Assembly (NCBI RefSeq): GCF_024679245.1
Contig: NC_090195.1
Coordinates: 11,079,874-11,143,873, forward strand
DNA length: 64,000 nt
Source: Pseudorasbora parva
Lineage: Eukaryota; Chordata; Actinopteri; Cypriniformes; Gobionidae
Direction of reading: 5' to 3'
This document shows, piece after piece, positions 1 to 11,927 of the stretch. A program made the position numbers and the translations under genes. Position 1 is the stretch's first letter. Each line of letters starts with the position of its first letter. Under the pieces are notes generated by a model. The model was not told where the DNA came from, made no database searches, and worked only from the letters and a program-made list of their open reading frames with translations.

Positions 1-29
1 GTAACATTTCTGGTGCACTTCAGGTGATC

Positions 30-215
30 TCAATATGAGAGGGAGCAGGAGATTGGGGGAAGTTTCATGTGAAAGGAAAGGCATGTAAATTAGTGTCATT
101 CATGGTTCACTCAGTGTGATGTCGTCAACAACGGAGACAGTAACTGTATGAATGAGTTCAGATGCTAATTTCCTTCGTTTTCTCAGAGCGATTAGACATT
201 TCGGCATCAGCTAGT
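30..215. repeat. Fragment of a dispersed foldback repeat
   Basis: This stretch resembles part of the right arm of the long inverted repeat at 27409-27850. Shared landmarks are a GTGATGTCGTC-like word, a GAGTTCAGATG word and a following TTTTCTCAGAG word in the same order. No coding potential is visible. The rest of 1-1080 holds no gene I can support; 640-760 contains an imperfect direct duplication around CCTCATATATGT. Confidence 0.4.
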
Positions 216-1082
216 TTTTCCAGCCTTACAATATCCAGATACTTAAATTGCCACCAACACCCGCCATCCCTGGCCCAACCCTATAGGTGTAGCAGGTGTG
301 CTTTAAGAATATTGTGACTCCACTTGAACATTTTGGGGTTTTCCTTTATTTTTCAACCACCATGTTGATTTGAATGGGGTGGGCGCACTTTTCTACTTCC
401 TAGTCTGCATGAGATATCTCAGCAGTAGGTTGCATAAGTTTATGTGGTGATTTATAAATGGCGGCATGTAATTAATTAGTTTACACAATATATGTATGGT
501 TGTCCCTCTGTGATGTGTCACCATATGCTTCATTGCTTTATCTTCTTTCTTTAAGTGTTTTTCCTAACTTTAATTTAATCTTTATCTTTCTCAGTGTGTC
601 GTGAATTGCTGCCATGCGCTGTTCTAATTGCTGCACGAGTCCTCATATATGTATCTGTTACACCAGGTACATGAGTTATTGTTAAAAGTTCTTAAAATGT
701 GCTTTTGTAACAGTATTTTGCCCCAGTCCTCATATATGTCTCTGTTACTCCAGATCAATAAAAAGGACTTGATGGGACTAAAGAGTTTGAGAGTGATTTA
801 CATAGCAGATAACACAACACAGATAACACACTGCTACATAGGCACATAGAGTAAAACCAAATTCTGTAAATCAAAATACACAGACACTAATTTAGAATAT
901 TTAATTTCATTTTTTTCCCAAAACATAAACTCTTATTGAACTATCTAGCACTTCTCCTTCCTTTAATCTTTCTGCCTCTCCTTATTTGCAAATACTCCTA
1001 TATATACACACAAAGTTCACGGCACAAAGAGAAGAGATGTTGAGTGTACAATTTCTATAATGTCCAAACTTAATGTCAGAAT

Positions 1083-1480
1083 GTGAAAGAAAGGTGATTT
1101 AAGCAATTTTGAGTGTGCCATGTTTGTTGGTGCCAGACGGGCCGGTCTGAGTATTTCACAATCTGCTCAATTACTGGGATTTTCACGCACAACTATTCCT
1201 AGAGTTTATATAGAATTGTGTGAAAAGGGAAAAACATCCAGTATGCGGCAGTCCTGTGTGCGAAAATGTCTTGTTGATGCTACAGGTCAGAGGAGAATGG
1301 GCCAACTGATTCAAGCTGATAGAAGAGCAACTTTGACTGAAATAACCACTCGTTACAACCCAGGTATGCAGCAAAGCATTTGTAAAGCCACAACACGCAC
1401 AACCTTGAGGTGGATGGGCTGCAACAGCATGAAGACCCCACTGGGTACCACTCATCTCCACTACAAATAAAAAGTCTTTG
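1083..1480 (+). mobile_element. Tc1-like transposase N-terminal remnant
   Basis: An open frame from about 1120 to 1467 encodes the N-terminal DNA-binding part of a Tc1/mariner-family transposase. It has a helix-turn-helix region (GARRAGLSISQSAQLLGFSR) followed by a second basic region ending in motifs such as TEITTRYN and TTRTTLRWMG. The frame stops about where the family would continue to the second DNA-binding domain and the DDE catalytic core, which is absent. Neither terminal inverted repeat is recognisable. It is a dead 5' fragment, unlike the Tc1 pieces at 26416-27388, 27860-28694 and 55050-56185, which belong to other Tc1 subfamilies. Confidence 0.75.
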
Positions 1481-2260
1481 GGGCGAATGAAATGAAATAT
1501 ACTCATTTGAATTCTGCACAGAATGCTTTATTTTAAAATGATATGGAGGAGAAACATTTAGAGCAGGGGTTCTCAACTGGTTTGGCCATGGGACACACAC
1601 TTTCCAATGATCAAGTCGTGACCCGCTTTTTTAGGTATTATTATATAACATCAATATATCATGGGAGTCAGAACCAATGTGGGTGGGACAAGACCTATCC
1701 ACTTTTTAAGACCAATGATACTGGACCCACTCACTTTTGCCATCTCTAATTCAGCACGTATGTCCGTTCACTTACCAATAACAGATAAACAATTCATTAT
1801 TAAACACAGCTTAGGCACTTTATTATCATTTCGATTTTCTTCTCTTTTTTTTTTATAAACTCCTTTCCGATCTGATAGTTGATGAGAAAAGGGAGTAGAG
1901 CAAGTTCAGCAAAAGGCAGATTCGGGTCGATTTAAAAAAAAATCAAAACTTGCCATGTGCTTCCCCCTACACTATTACCTCTGTGAATAATTTGATGTCT
2001 TCCTTAGTGTTGTCAGGCCTAACCAGACTCTTAGTAAAGCAAGGCCTCCACCCACATTTTTTCTGCTTCCGACGCCCATGTTATAAATATAAATATACTT
2101 TTGAGTCCCAACCCACCAGCTGAGAAAATTTGATTTCGAGATTAGGAGGAAACTGCAGCTTAAACAGCTCTGGCTGAGCTCTTTGGCTGGCTGTTTTAAA
2201 AAAAAAGTTGAGGAGCAGCTTGATATGTAATGCCTTTTTGAACAAACCATCTTAGTGGTA
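1481..2260. other. Gene-free stretch with transposon end fragments
   Basis: No gene is supported here. At 1565 the sequence CAGGGGTTCTCAACTGG looks like one terminus of a hAT element, but no matching second terminus was found. The words at 1505-1555 (GAATTCTGCACAGAATG, then ATATGGAGGAGA) recur in diverged form at 47343-47392, so both belong to a dispersed repeat. Confidence 0.35.
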
Positions 2261-2498
2261 TGTTCATCTTTCTATCTGTTGTTCTCTGAAATGATCACAA
2301 GTTCTATGAACATCTATGAGCACAGACACTATACACCTATTCCAATAGTAGTTTGTTGTGGTAAAGTGCTGCAGTAAGTTTTGTTATAAATCACCATCAT
2401 TACTGACAGCATTGAATGAGAAATGATGTACCATATGGGCTAATCACAAGAAAATAATATTAGAGCTAAGAGGTAAAGACGACAGTACTTAAAGTGTA

Positions 2499-2705
2499 CT
2501 AAGTATACTTAAAGTTGTTCCAATTTAGCACACTAAATACACTTAAAGTTGTGCTTTAACACAATTTAATTACAACTTAAATATACTTAGTACAAAATTA
2601 GTTGTGTCAAAATAGCACACTTCAAGTTAACTAGTCATTAACACACATCAAGTATATTGAAAATGAGTCTGGCCGCAAGTATACTTAGTATACTTTTTTT
2701 TTCCC
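2499..2705. repeat. AAGTATACTT-rich palindromic repeat
   Basis: Multiple copies of the self-complementary word AAGTATACTT and variants occur here and again at 4490-4700. Both blocks end next to runs of T. They could be the two ends of one element interrupted by 2706-4480, but I see no target duplication that proves this. Confidence 0.4.
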
Positions 2706-2879
2706 TAGGGAAGGTACAATTTTTTGGACTTCCTTGCAAACTTCCTGACCTCCTCCCCCTCCTGGTGGAGTAGTTGGAGGACTCGAAACCGCAGAATCCT
2801 CTCAAAGTAAGGACAGGTGGTGAGTGATTCAGGGATCGAGCCCCCCGTCTGGTGAGTCCTTGACATGGTCATATCCTTA

Positions 2880-3221
2880 TGTCACGGTCGGGAACACAAA
2901 GAAAACGGGTGCGAGGACTGTTACAAAAAAAACAAAATAAAACATAAACACAAAACAAAACACACAAGAGGGAAACCATAAACTAGAAAATACATGAACT
3001 GAAGACATACCAAGACCGGGAACCGGGAGACATAGACAGTACAAGGATACAACACAGACTGACAAACACAAGCTTAGAAAGGGAAGAAATCAAGAGGGAA
3101 CAGGTGGGAGAAATCAAACTCTAATCAGATAACAAGGGGAGAGGGATCAGACAATTACATGAGCACATGCTCAGAATAACAAACCCCACATGTGCACACA
3201 AGACATGACAGCCATGTGACA
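2880..3221. repeat. LTR-like repeat (TGTCACGG...GTGACA)
   Basis: This block starts TGTCACGG and ends CATGTGACA, the same termini as the 265-bp solo LTR at 51131-51395, with a similar purine/A-rich interior. No 5-bp target duplication is visible (CCTTA left, GTAAG right), so insertion boundaries are less certain than for the later copy. Confidence 0.4.
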
Positions 3222-3236
3222 GTAAGTAACATCTAA

Positions 3237-3830
3237 TTTAGGAGATTCCTTATTAAGTAATCAATAATTAATGACTGAGATTAGCCTCATTAATAACTAT
3301 TAACTAACTGACCATTTATCACATTATTGTGTGTCTGATATGTAATTAATCACATTCTATACTCTGAATAAAGTCATAAAATGCATCACTAATTACTTAA
3401 GTGTTAACTATGCAGGAGCTACTAGTGATCTGGACCATTATTTTAAAGTGGAAAATATGTTTTTTCACTTTAAAATAATGGTCCAGATCACCAGTAGTCC
3501 TTGAAGAGTTATTGGGTACTTGAGTAATGCATTGTATTACTTTATTCAGAGTAACAAAGGACAATTGTTAAGAACTACTAGTGATCTAACAATGTTTTTC
3601 ACTTTAAAAAAAATGGTCCAGATCACTAGAAGTTCCTAGATAATGACTAGGTAACACTTAAGTTAGTAGTGATGCATTTTATGACCATATTGAGAGTAAA
3701 AAAAGACAATTTCTCGATTAGTAATTTATAAGTAAATCTTTATATATTTTTTCCTTGTTACCTATTAGTTATTAGTGACGCCAGTCTCATTCAGAAACTA
3801 TTAATTACCTAATAAGGAACTATCTTAGTC
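3237..3830. repeat. Foldback (inverted-repeat) element
   Basis: The outer ends are inverted (GATTCCTTATTAAGTAAT on the left, ATTACCTAATAAGGAAC on the right). The interior holds a near-perfect hairpin at 3420-3500, where ACTAGTGATCTGGACCATTA pairs with its complement across a 15-nt loop. A diverged second hairpin arm occurs at 3580-3632. This is consistent with a non-autonomous foldback element; no protein is encoded. Confidence 0.55.
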
Positions 3831-5095
3831 CTGAATTCAGTATTACTTACTGATTATTTCAGCTTGTTAGTTATAATAGTAGCTGAAGTGTTAATGTAGT
3901 GCTACTTATTAGTGCTGCATTATTTCCTGCAGTTATCTATTAATAACAGACCATTATTCTAAAGTGTTACTGATTTTTCAAGTTGCAGAATATTTATTTT
4001 ATAGCATTGACTAAAATTGATTAATATGTGACACAATTTAAAAACAAGCTAATGTGTATATGAGCACAAAAGATGGTGCTAGGTGTATAAAGAATTATGA
4101 TTTAAGAAATCATACTCTCAATACACTCAGTGGTGTATAAATAACTTCAGCCATTGTCCAATCATCAGGCAAAAAAGAGAGAGAATTTGATAGGCCTGCA
4201 TGGAAAATGTCCTTTCTATAGTGGATTCAAATCCACCACTTTTTCAAATCAATAAAGGATGACAGTGTCTTGCATTTCAGGAGAATTTGACAGTAATGGA
4301 AAATCTGAGTATGAGAATATTGTTAAACGGAAACACTTGACCCATACCATCCCACCAACGAGCAAAACTCCCCAACAAACCTCTTAGGAAAACTAACAGG
4401 ACGCCAGCTCTTCCTTCCTTTTTTGCTTCATTTAACTGGTCAATGTTACAAGATCAAATCTATTTGAATCACAAAATAAAAAAAACACTTTTTGATACAC
4501 TGACTTTTAAGCAACCCTTAAGAAAAAGTTAATTAAAGTCTTCTATTAGTATACTTCTTTTAAACAAAAAAAAAGAAACTATACTTTCAGTCTACTTTTT
4601 TTTATACTTCTCAGAAATATACTTAAAATTGCACTTAAGTATACTTGACTTATACTGACAAAGTAAAAGTAAAAAACTAATACTAAAAAGTATATTTGGC
4701 TTGTAGTTGTGTTTATCTTTTAATTGGGTATAGCCTGTTAAACATTTTTAAACATTTTAAACATTCAACATTTTTTAGCCATTTTTTACATAGTTTTACA
4801 CACCGTCTAATGTTCCTAATTCATGCTTATATGCATTTTTGTGTAGGCATTTATTTAAAATCTACTTTACTCTTTCATTGACTGATTTTTTTTTAGCTAT
4901 CCTTGCTATCATGTTCATCAAACGGAGATCCCCCATCTACAGATATTAATTTAGCAGATGACATTTACACCTACCATGACGAATGGTAAACTAAAGGAAA
5001 GCCAGATATGGTGACGAAACCATCAATGATGAAATCATCTACAAAAATAAATGGACAGGATGTAGCCCATGCAGTTTAAGTTCCGCTTTATTGAC

Positions 5096-5102
5096 TATTT
5101 AA
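5096..5102 (+). promoter_or_regulatory. TATA-like box of chemokine 1
   Basis: TATTTAA lies 72 bp upstream of the start codon, in the context TTGACTATTTAAG. The same context is conserved upstream of the chemokine 3 pseudogene at 51424-51430 but is lost at chemokine 2, where homology begins only downstream of it. Confidence 0.55.
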
Positions 5103-5173
5103 GGCGAACTAGTCAGAGTCTTGAAAATATTCTCTCAGACACAAGAAGTGAGAGTTGAAGATCGACTGTGACG

Positions 5174-5765
5174 ATGGAGACACAAAGGATCCTCATGAGG
5201 AGTTTGGCTGTTGTGGTTTTTGCATCTGTGATGTGGACTATAACAGGTAAAGTGCTTTGAAATGTTTGTATATTATTCTGATGGAACGATGCAGAATATT
5301 GAGGTTTATTTTGTTCTTCTGTCTCAGCAGATGCTGAACAAAAGGTGGAACCGTGCTGTACTGAAGTCTCCTCAGCACGGTTGACTGATCCCATCATCGG
5401 TGTCAGGAGACAATACGAAGCTCTTCCATGTGTGAAGGCCATCATGTAAGAATCAGTTTGTCTCTGAAGAAAATATGCACAATGACAGACCAACAGCATC
5501 TGATTGTTTATATCTGTGTTTTCAAATGTTCTCTCTCTTTGACAGCATTAAGACTGAACGAGGAGATTTCTGCTATGATCCTAAAAATCCACAGGTGCAG
5601 AGGAGAGTTAAGAAGTTTCTGTAAGTTAAATCCCATAATTAAAGCACAACAAAATATGTAAATATGAAAACTTATAGTAAGTAAGTACATTTTCAGTAGT
5701 GTTCACATTGTAACATTATTATTATTTATTTTTTGTTTCACAGCAAAGCTCAAAAAAGCGCCTAA
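5174..5765 (+). CDS. CC chemokine 1 (four exons, short C-terminus)
   Basis: A secreted CC chemokine. Coding exons are 5174-5246, 5331-5445, 5546-5620 and 5744-5765, with GT-AG introns in phases 1, 2 and 2; the predicted length is 94 residues. Exon 1 encodes a signal peptide (METQRILMRSLAVVVF...). Exon 2 carries the adjacent cysteines (PCCTEVSS) and the third cysteine (LPCVKAI). Exon 3 carries the fourth (GDFCYDPKNP) and the C-terminal helix (VQRRVKKFL). That is the canonical four-cysteine chemokine fold. Compared with the duplicate at 39071-40002, exon 4 lacks one A in a homopolymer (6 versus 7 A), so translation stops at 5763 after LKAQKSA instead of continuing through a Ser-coding (TCA)n tract to an ancestral stop at 5851. 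The chemokine core is unaffected, so the gene is probably functional. Polyadenylation signals follow at 6088 and 6248. The orthologous fish chemokine name cannot be assigned by eye. Confidence 0.85.
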
Positions 5766-6087
5766 CTTCCACTCATCATCATCATCATCATCATCATCTA
5801 TTAGTGATGTCACTCGTGTGAGAGGATCTACCCAATCAGCTGACAGCTCATGAATCATGAACGTCTAAAAGTATCTCATAGTGAGAACACATAGTAGTAG
5901 TTCATTATTTTTATATTTGAAGAAATTTTACTTTTGTATTTTGAAAATATTTCAAGCAACGTTTAACAGATTATACATATTTATATTTTAAAAATACATA
6001 TGATGTTATAGTGCAATTTGACAGTGACAGTTCTTCATTTATTAAAACTGAATTCCAGTGAAACTGTTTTAGAACAAATGTGTTTGA

Positions 6088-6253
6088 AATAAATGATTAG
6101 TTTATATATTATAGTTCACATTGAAATATATTTTACTCAGTGTACTGCTAATGGACTTGTGTCATAACTCCTGTGTCAAGAAGGATGACTGATCTGAAGT
6201 CTGAGTGAATTTCAGACTGATCTGTACGAGTGCAATCTGAAACTACAAATAAA
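6088..6253 (+). promoter_or_regulatory. Polyadenylation signals of chemokine 1
   Basis: AATAAA occurs at 6088-6093 and 6248-6253. Both are conserved in chemokine 2 (40232-40237 and 40393-40398). Homology between the two loci runs from about 5112 to 6450 and 39010 to 40585, so the whole transcription unit was duplicated. Confidence 0.6.
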
Positions 6254-6472
6254 CTATGATCAGAAACTCCGGGTTTTGCGTGTGGTTGATGTTTCTGAAA
6301 GTGTGCAAGAGTTCCTCTGTCAGGAACAGAGACACATTTTTTTTCTTTAGCATCTTTATTATTTAATTTGTAGTTGGTTAATGTATGTACTGTATCCTTG
6401 TGCTACTCATGTTGATTAATCCATAATCAAATATTAATTTGTATGAATAAGTCGGTATGTCCAATGTTGTTA

Positions 6473-7500
6473 AAGGGGGGGTGAAATGCTGTTTCATGCA
6501 TACTGAGCTTTTTACACTGTTGAAGACTTGGATTCCCATCCTAAACATAGACAAAGTTTCAAAAACTAATGTTGGACGTTTGATGGAGTATTTCTGTGTC
6601 AAAAATACTCCTTCCGGTTTCTCACAAGTTTCTGAGAGTTTTTTTCGAGTATGGGTCCGCTTGATGTCGATAGAGCGGAAGGTCCTTATATGGGCTCTAT
6701 AGTGACTAGAGCGAAAAAGCAAATGCACGCCCATAAACACTGCTCTCAAGGTGCAGATCCACTCGTCCGTGGAACACTTCTGTCGTGCCACGCTCCACTT
6801 TATTCCTATGGGTGACGTCAAGCGACTTTAATGCGCCCACACAGCATTCCGGGAAGGCAGTGCTGCATTTGAACCGATTTGAACGCAGAAATGACGAGAA
6901 GCTTCACAACATCAAGCTTCAAAAGTGGCGCGTCGCAAAAGTGGATCTCCACGGTCACTGCTGTCACAGGACTTCACCAAATCAACAAGATGTGTTTTTG
7001 ATGGAGCGGTCCCAGCGATAAAGGTTCACGGTCGTGCTTTGGAAGCAGTCAGTGAGTAAAACTGCTTCAAATGTCTATGTTGCTGTCTATCGTCGCGTAA
7101 GTAAACATCAGTAAACGACACGATCGTGTATAGTTAATTTATCAATGGAGCATGCGATTTATGGTGTGTGTTTAAATAAATTTGTTTAGCTAACCAATAT
7201 GTCAGTTTGTTTATTGTAAAACCACCCAAACATAAAGCTAGGCTAGTGGACGTTCTCACAAAGCGTGCTTCTTCATTCAAATGCACTAACGTTACACCAT
7301 TGTTTTTTTTATATACACTAGTTTGAGGTGCAAAACCGTTTTGCTTGCTACTGCTAAGGTTTAGTTGCATACAATAGTCCATAAACCAAATCATGTCATC
7401 ATATACCACGAGGAAACAAATGCAAATGTTGACAAGTGACACAAGTGACACTAAATACAGTACATACCACAGAGACGGACGTCCTGCTGTTGCTGTTTCT
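6473..7500. mobile_element. One end of a TTAA-target DNA transposon
   Basis: After TTAA at about 6469 the sequence begins AGGGGGGGTGAAATGCTG, resembling the terminus of a common fish DNA transposon. It continues through a moderately GC-rich, non-coding stretch (6600-7030). No matching second end was found, so it is probably truncated at the Harbinger remnant that starts near 7582. The open frames here show no recognisable domain. Confidence 0.35.
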
Positions 7501-7629
7501 CCTGTTCAATTTATTTCATCCCTCGGATCTGATTCTGGATCATATATGTATTAGTTGAATCTGATTGATTGCCATGGTTTATTAGAGTAACGTTTTCTTA
7601 AATAATAGACTGAAAAACTGAAAAAACTG

Positions 7630-7779
7630 TTTAACCGACGCCTGTTTAACCGACGCTATTTTGGGTGGGTTTCTCCCATCCCCATACAACACAACTTCTC
7701 TGTCTTTCACTGCTCTTACAAGAACATCAGTCTCCTCGGCTGTGAACCGCTCCTGGCGTGCGCCTGGTAAATACGCCAT
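7630..7779 (-). pseudogene. Harbinger Myb/SANT-like protein, N-terminal fragment
   Basis: On the minus strand the frame starts MAYLPGARQERFTAEETD and continues through DREVVLYGDGRNPPKIA. This is the first part of the Myb/SANT-like DNA-binding domain that accompanies Harbinger transposases. It is open for about 48 family-like residues, then runs into a short direct duplication (GTTTAACCGACGC, twice at 7630-7657) and unrelated sequence. The second half of the domain is missing, so it is non-functional. Confidence 0.65.
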
Positions 7780-7872
7780 AATAATAGCAATCCATAATGG
7801 AACTTGCGCACCTGCTTTTAAAGGGAATGTTGGATGACGCTCTGATTGGTTTATTCACGTTACGCCCAAACC

Positions 7873-7985
7873 CAGGGCCGGCCCTGACCAATTTGCTGCC
7901 CTAAGCAAGATTTTACTTGATGCCCCTTGTATCAAGGTTTTTATATGTTGGTTGTGTTTTTCTCATTTTTAAAATAAAAAATAAA

Positions 7986-8027
<42 letters not shown>

Positions 8028-9090
8028 TGGTTCACTATCTTTGTGGGGACTCTCCATAGACATAATGGTTTTTATACCGTACAAACAGTATTTTCTATCC
8101 CCCTTTACTGCCCCTAAACCTACCCATCACAGGAAACAGTCTGCATTTTTACTTTCTCAAAAAAACTCATCCTGTATGATTTATAAGCATTTTGAAATTT
8201 GCAACGAGCCGGTTGAAAAGTGACTACTATCAGCTATTACTATCCTTATGGGGACATTTGGTCCCCACAATGTAATATAAACAAGGACACACACACACAC
8301 ACACATATACAAAAATGTGTGTATACGTATATCCTTCACTAAACTATGCATGCTCATGTTTTCACCATGAATTAAACTTTTTAAGAAATGTATATATTTA
8401 GTGTGCATATTATTTTTTAGCTATTTTAGATAAACCATATAAATATCATTATTTCAGAAAATACATTTTACAAACGCCATATATCCCCTTACAATTGCAC
8501 AACTGAGTAAAAACATTAGGCTATTATTTTTTTATATATATGTTTATAAACAATTGACATGATTTTTTACAGATTCTGATCACCCAGAACAGTTGCTGGA
8601 ATAAATTTGCAAACATTCATATTTAGATAATGCATTTAGATAAACTGTTCATTCATTTCATCACTTTACCTCTATCTTTATCCCCTTATTCCTTTATATT
8701 CCTGTATCAGAGGGCTTCGGTCTTTTTGACACATTGGCCATCCGTCATAAATAATTAGGCAACTTTCCAACTTTCACTGGCGCGAGCAAACAAGCACATT
8801 TCTGTCTGTTAGATGCGCGAGAGGCGACGGAACAACAAATTCCCAACGTTAAACTGATCGCGCGTTCAATATCGGACACACTAAAGCACTCGCTGGGCAG
8901 GAGGAGATTGATGCGGTGGTCTGGGAAGAGTCTGGGGATTTGTTAAAAAAAATGTTTGTGTAATATTTCAAATTAATATTAATAAAAAGTAGCAGTAATG
9001 AAACCGGAAAAATCACTCATTTTGGCGCCCCTATGGACGAGTGGCGCCCCTAGCATTTGCCTATTCCGCCTATGCCATGGGCCGGCCCTG
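7873..9090. mobile_element. Non-autonomous hAT element, 1,218 bp
   Basis: The termini are CAGGGCCGGCCC at the left and GGGCCGGCCCTG at the right. They are flanked by a perfect 8-bp target duplication CCCAAACC (7865-7872 and 9091-9098), the hallmark of the hAT superfamily. No transposase is encoded. It carries a (CA)n-flanked repeat at 7987-8305 and was inserted into the Harbinger remnant. Confidence 0.85.
7987..8305. repeat. (CA)n-flanked dispersed repeat
   Basis: A (CA)n tract at about 7987-8023 and another at 8287-8305 bracket about 260 bp beginning TCTGGTTCACTATCTTTGTG. The interior has short complementary ends (TGTGGGGACTCT and TGGGGACATTTGGTCCCCACA). It is recognisably a short non-coding fish repeat whose superfamily I cannot fix. 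Confidence 0.5.
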
Positions 9091-10492
9091 CCCAAACCAC
9101 ATCTATGAATAATGAAGCTACTTCAGACCAACCCATTTTAGATCTGCGCCGGGCGCAAGAGCCATTTATCCCGCCGGGAAAATAGCAACATCGCCGAGAC
9201 CCGCCCACAAAGTTACTTGCGCTTGGCGCTTTGACACTTGCGTTTCAGATCGTTAAAATAGGGCCCTATGTGTTGAAGCCATTTGTGTGTAGTTATACGT
9301 TTGTCCATTGGCTGGTGTTCTGGTATGGGATATGTAGAGCTAAGAGTAATGAGACAGGTGTGTTGGTAGTGGGGCAGCTCACAGTTCAAACACAGCTCAC
9401 GCAGCAGTAGGAGTTCATCTGTATCATCTGCATGCATTCAGGTGGAGGCTGAGAAGGCTGCACTTATGGCACAGGCTGCTGCATTGAAAGCCAAACGTGC
9501 CATTGAAGCTCAGGAGGAGGAATTGAGACGGAAAAAGGAACAATTGGAGTTGGATGCTCAAATAGTAGCTTCAACCACAAAGTTTGCTGTGTTGCAAATG
9601 TCTCACCAAAGCAAATGTTCATGTAGTGCAAGTTTAAAGTCAAAGCAGAGTGAAAAGAGGGTGATTAATGCAACAGATAACCTGAATTCTGATTCTGTTC
9701 GAAGCAAGTGTTTGAACCCCAATGCTAATGCATATGTATAGCTGGGGCAGTTGATGTCTCCTCTTCACAAGCTATAAAAGAGAGTCAGAGGAAAGGATGT
9801 CAAAATCGACAAACATCCCACACATTTGAAAGACCTGATTACCATTATTCTGCTCAAGTGCAAAAAGACAATATGGGTTTCCATCAGGTGCACATGTTTT
9901 CCCTCCTCATGGTTATCCCGTTGAAAGTTTTGAAAAAGCAAGATGAGCTAACAAACCATCTAATTCAACAGCAAGCAAATCCTCGCATCTTACGAAAAAG
10001 GTAAATCCCAGTCTTTGATGGTGACCCACTGCAGTACATGTCATCTATCCGAGCATTTGAACGGGGCATTGAGGAGAAAACTATCAATGAAAGTGACCGT
10101 TTGTATTTTCTTGAACAATTTACTTGGGGAAAACCTAAAGACCTGGTCCGTAGTTGCCAACATATGGCCCCAGACAGAGGCTATACAATGGCCAAAAGAA
10201 TACTACAAGAACATTTTGGTAATGAGTTTAAGGTATCTACTGCATATTTGGAAATGGCTTTGGACTGGCCTGCTTTAAGGGCTGAAGATGTGCAAGGTTT
10301 ACAGGCTTATGCATTGTTTCTGCATACATGTTGCAATACTTTGCTGAACTTTCATATATGCAATAACTCAATATGCCTAGCAACATGAAAATCATTGTAA
10401 CAAAGTTGCCTTACAAGTTTAGAGAGCAATGGAGAGCCAAGGCGTGTGAAATCATGGAATCCAATCAAGGCAGAGCAAGGTTCTCTCACAAT

Positions 10493-11401
10493 GGCCCTAA
10501 TTTATCAATCTTGTGTAGAAACGGGCGTATATGTTGCCGTAAGATTATGCTTACACTCCTCTCCCCGCCTGATTTATGAAACTGTGCACACCTCTGCAAT
10601 CCAGGTGTACGCAATACTTGCCCTTGATAAATACCGCGGCTGAAAACAATCGTCATTAGAATAACACGTCCCTATATATTCAAGGGTGCGTCTCAATTAG
10701 CTCCCTAGTTCAGTTGTCAGGGCACTGATCAGGGCGTCAGCCCATTGAATTATGTCCTGATCAGTGCCCTGACTAGTGAACTAGGGAGCTGATTGAGACG
10801 CAGGGCAAGTCTCTGCCTCCCCCACGCCCTCATTTTACGCCATGGATACACGGAAGACGGCACAGAACCGAAACTTCTCCGACGTGGAGCTCGGGCGCGT
10901 CTCAATCATCTTACTAGTCCACTAGTCAGGGCACTGATTAGGACATAAGTCAATGGGCTGACTCAGAACTATTGAGATGATTGAGATGCGCTCATTGAGA
11001 CCAATCACCAGGGAAGTGGAAAAAAAGTGAAATTGTTTTATTTGGGAGTTTAACGAGTGGGATTAAAGGCGCCCACAAAAACAAAATATGGACCTAAATT
11101 ACAAGTAGCCTACTGTTAATAGTGTGGGGGTTGAGAAGCGCACTCCAGCATTAAATAGCTGTTCGATAGACAAATTATCACAATGCATTATTTTACAGAA
11201 CATGTTTTGAAACAATTAGCATTTAATTTCGTATCACGTGTAGGCTATTGGCGTGTACGATAGTGATGATGATGTGATGTGGAGTACCATTCATTCACAT
11301 TAATAATTGCATGACAATTTGTAAGATTCTTATTATTATTATGATTTTTATTTTTAATGACACTTATTGTTATTTAGAAGAAGAATGTCATTATTATTTT
11401 A

Positions 11402-11446
<45 letters not shown>

Positions 11447-11927
11447 TAAAAGAAGAAGAATGTCATTTTTATTATTTTGTCAGTCTGAATTATTTTCCTA
11501 GTCTGTGGGCAGCTGCCGGGCCTAACGCTGAACCGTCAGGTAAAGCGCACAGGCTCGCAACTGGAGGAATACATATGCCTACAAATCAAATGCTTTGGTA
11601 CAGTCACACAAATTAAACACTGAATTCTACGTTGCACAAAAATAAACAACAAAGTTTATAATTACTATGTTGTTATTGTTGTTGTTTTTTTACAGTGGGT
11701 CATAATATAGCATATCTTTGTCAGTGCGTTTTGTGGTGTTAGGAATTGTTTTTCTGCGCATTTTCGCTCTAACTCAATAAGTGCGTACACCACCTCCTAA
11801 ACTGGCGTAGGATTTGAGCGTGCCATACGCCAACGTCCATATTGATAAATCTCAGTCACCGTGGGTTTGGGTGTATGCAAGGTGTACGCTGGAAATTTGG
11901 TGTACACACTTTTGATAAATGAGGGCC
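10493..11927. mobile_element. Non-autonomous TIR transposon inside BEL gag
   Basis: The termini GGCCCTAATTTATCAA and TTGATAAATGAGGGCC are inverted with one mismatch and interrupt the gag frame exactly. The subterminal regions mirror each other loosely (GTGTAGAAACGGGCGTATATG on the left; CATACGCCAACGTCC on the right). No transposase is present. The termini suggest a PIF/Harbinger-type element, but no clear 3-bp target duplication is visible. It contains hairpin repeats at 10683-10995 and a (TTA)n tract at 11399-11447. Confidence 0.65.
10683..10995. repeat. Two related hairpin MITEs
   Basis: At 10686-10803 the arm GCGTCTCAATTAGCTCCCTA pairs with TAGGGAGCTGATTGAGACGC around a short spacer. A second, more decayed copy spans about 10897-10992, starting GCGTCTCAATCATC and ending GATGATTGAGATGCGC. 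Both are non-coding palindromes within the TIR transposon. Confidence 0.6.

Larger units (their letters stand above)
2262..4175 (+). repeat. Local segmental duplication, copy C (split)
   Basis: Two blocks, about 2262-2480 and 4040-4175, are colinear with 17880-18375 and 48430-49045. Landmarks are the GCACAAAAGATG word, a GTATGATTTAAG-like word and GGTGTATAAATAACTTC followed by TGTCCAATC. Between the blocks sit about 1.55 kb of repeats (2499-4030) absent from the other copies, so this copy was later invaded. No coding sequence remains in it. Confidence 0.6.
7582..9267 (-). mobile_element. PIF/Harbinger remnant with a nested hAT
   Basis: The right end (about 9244-9267, minus strand AGGGCCCTATTTTAACGATC) resembles a common fish Harbinger terminus. 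The left part holds the start of the Myb/SANT-like accessory protein. The element is cut by a complete hAT insertion at 7873-9090, outside of which Harbinger sequence resumes (9091-9267). No transposase gene and no left terminus remain. Confidence 0.6.

Noticed and set aside
5113..5499. 128-aa minus-strand frame over chemokine 1 (and its counterpart 39135-39455)
   Set aside because: It is a shadow of the chemokine exons; splice sites, signal peptide and cysteine pattern all support the + strand.
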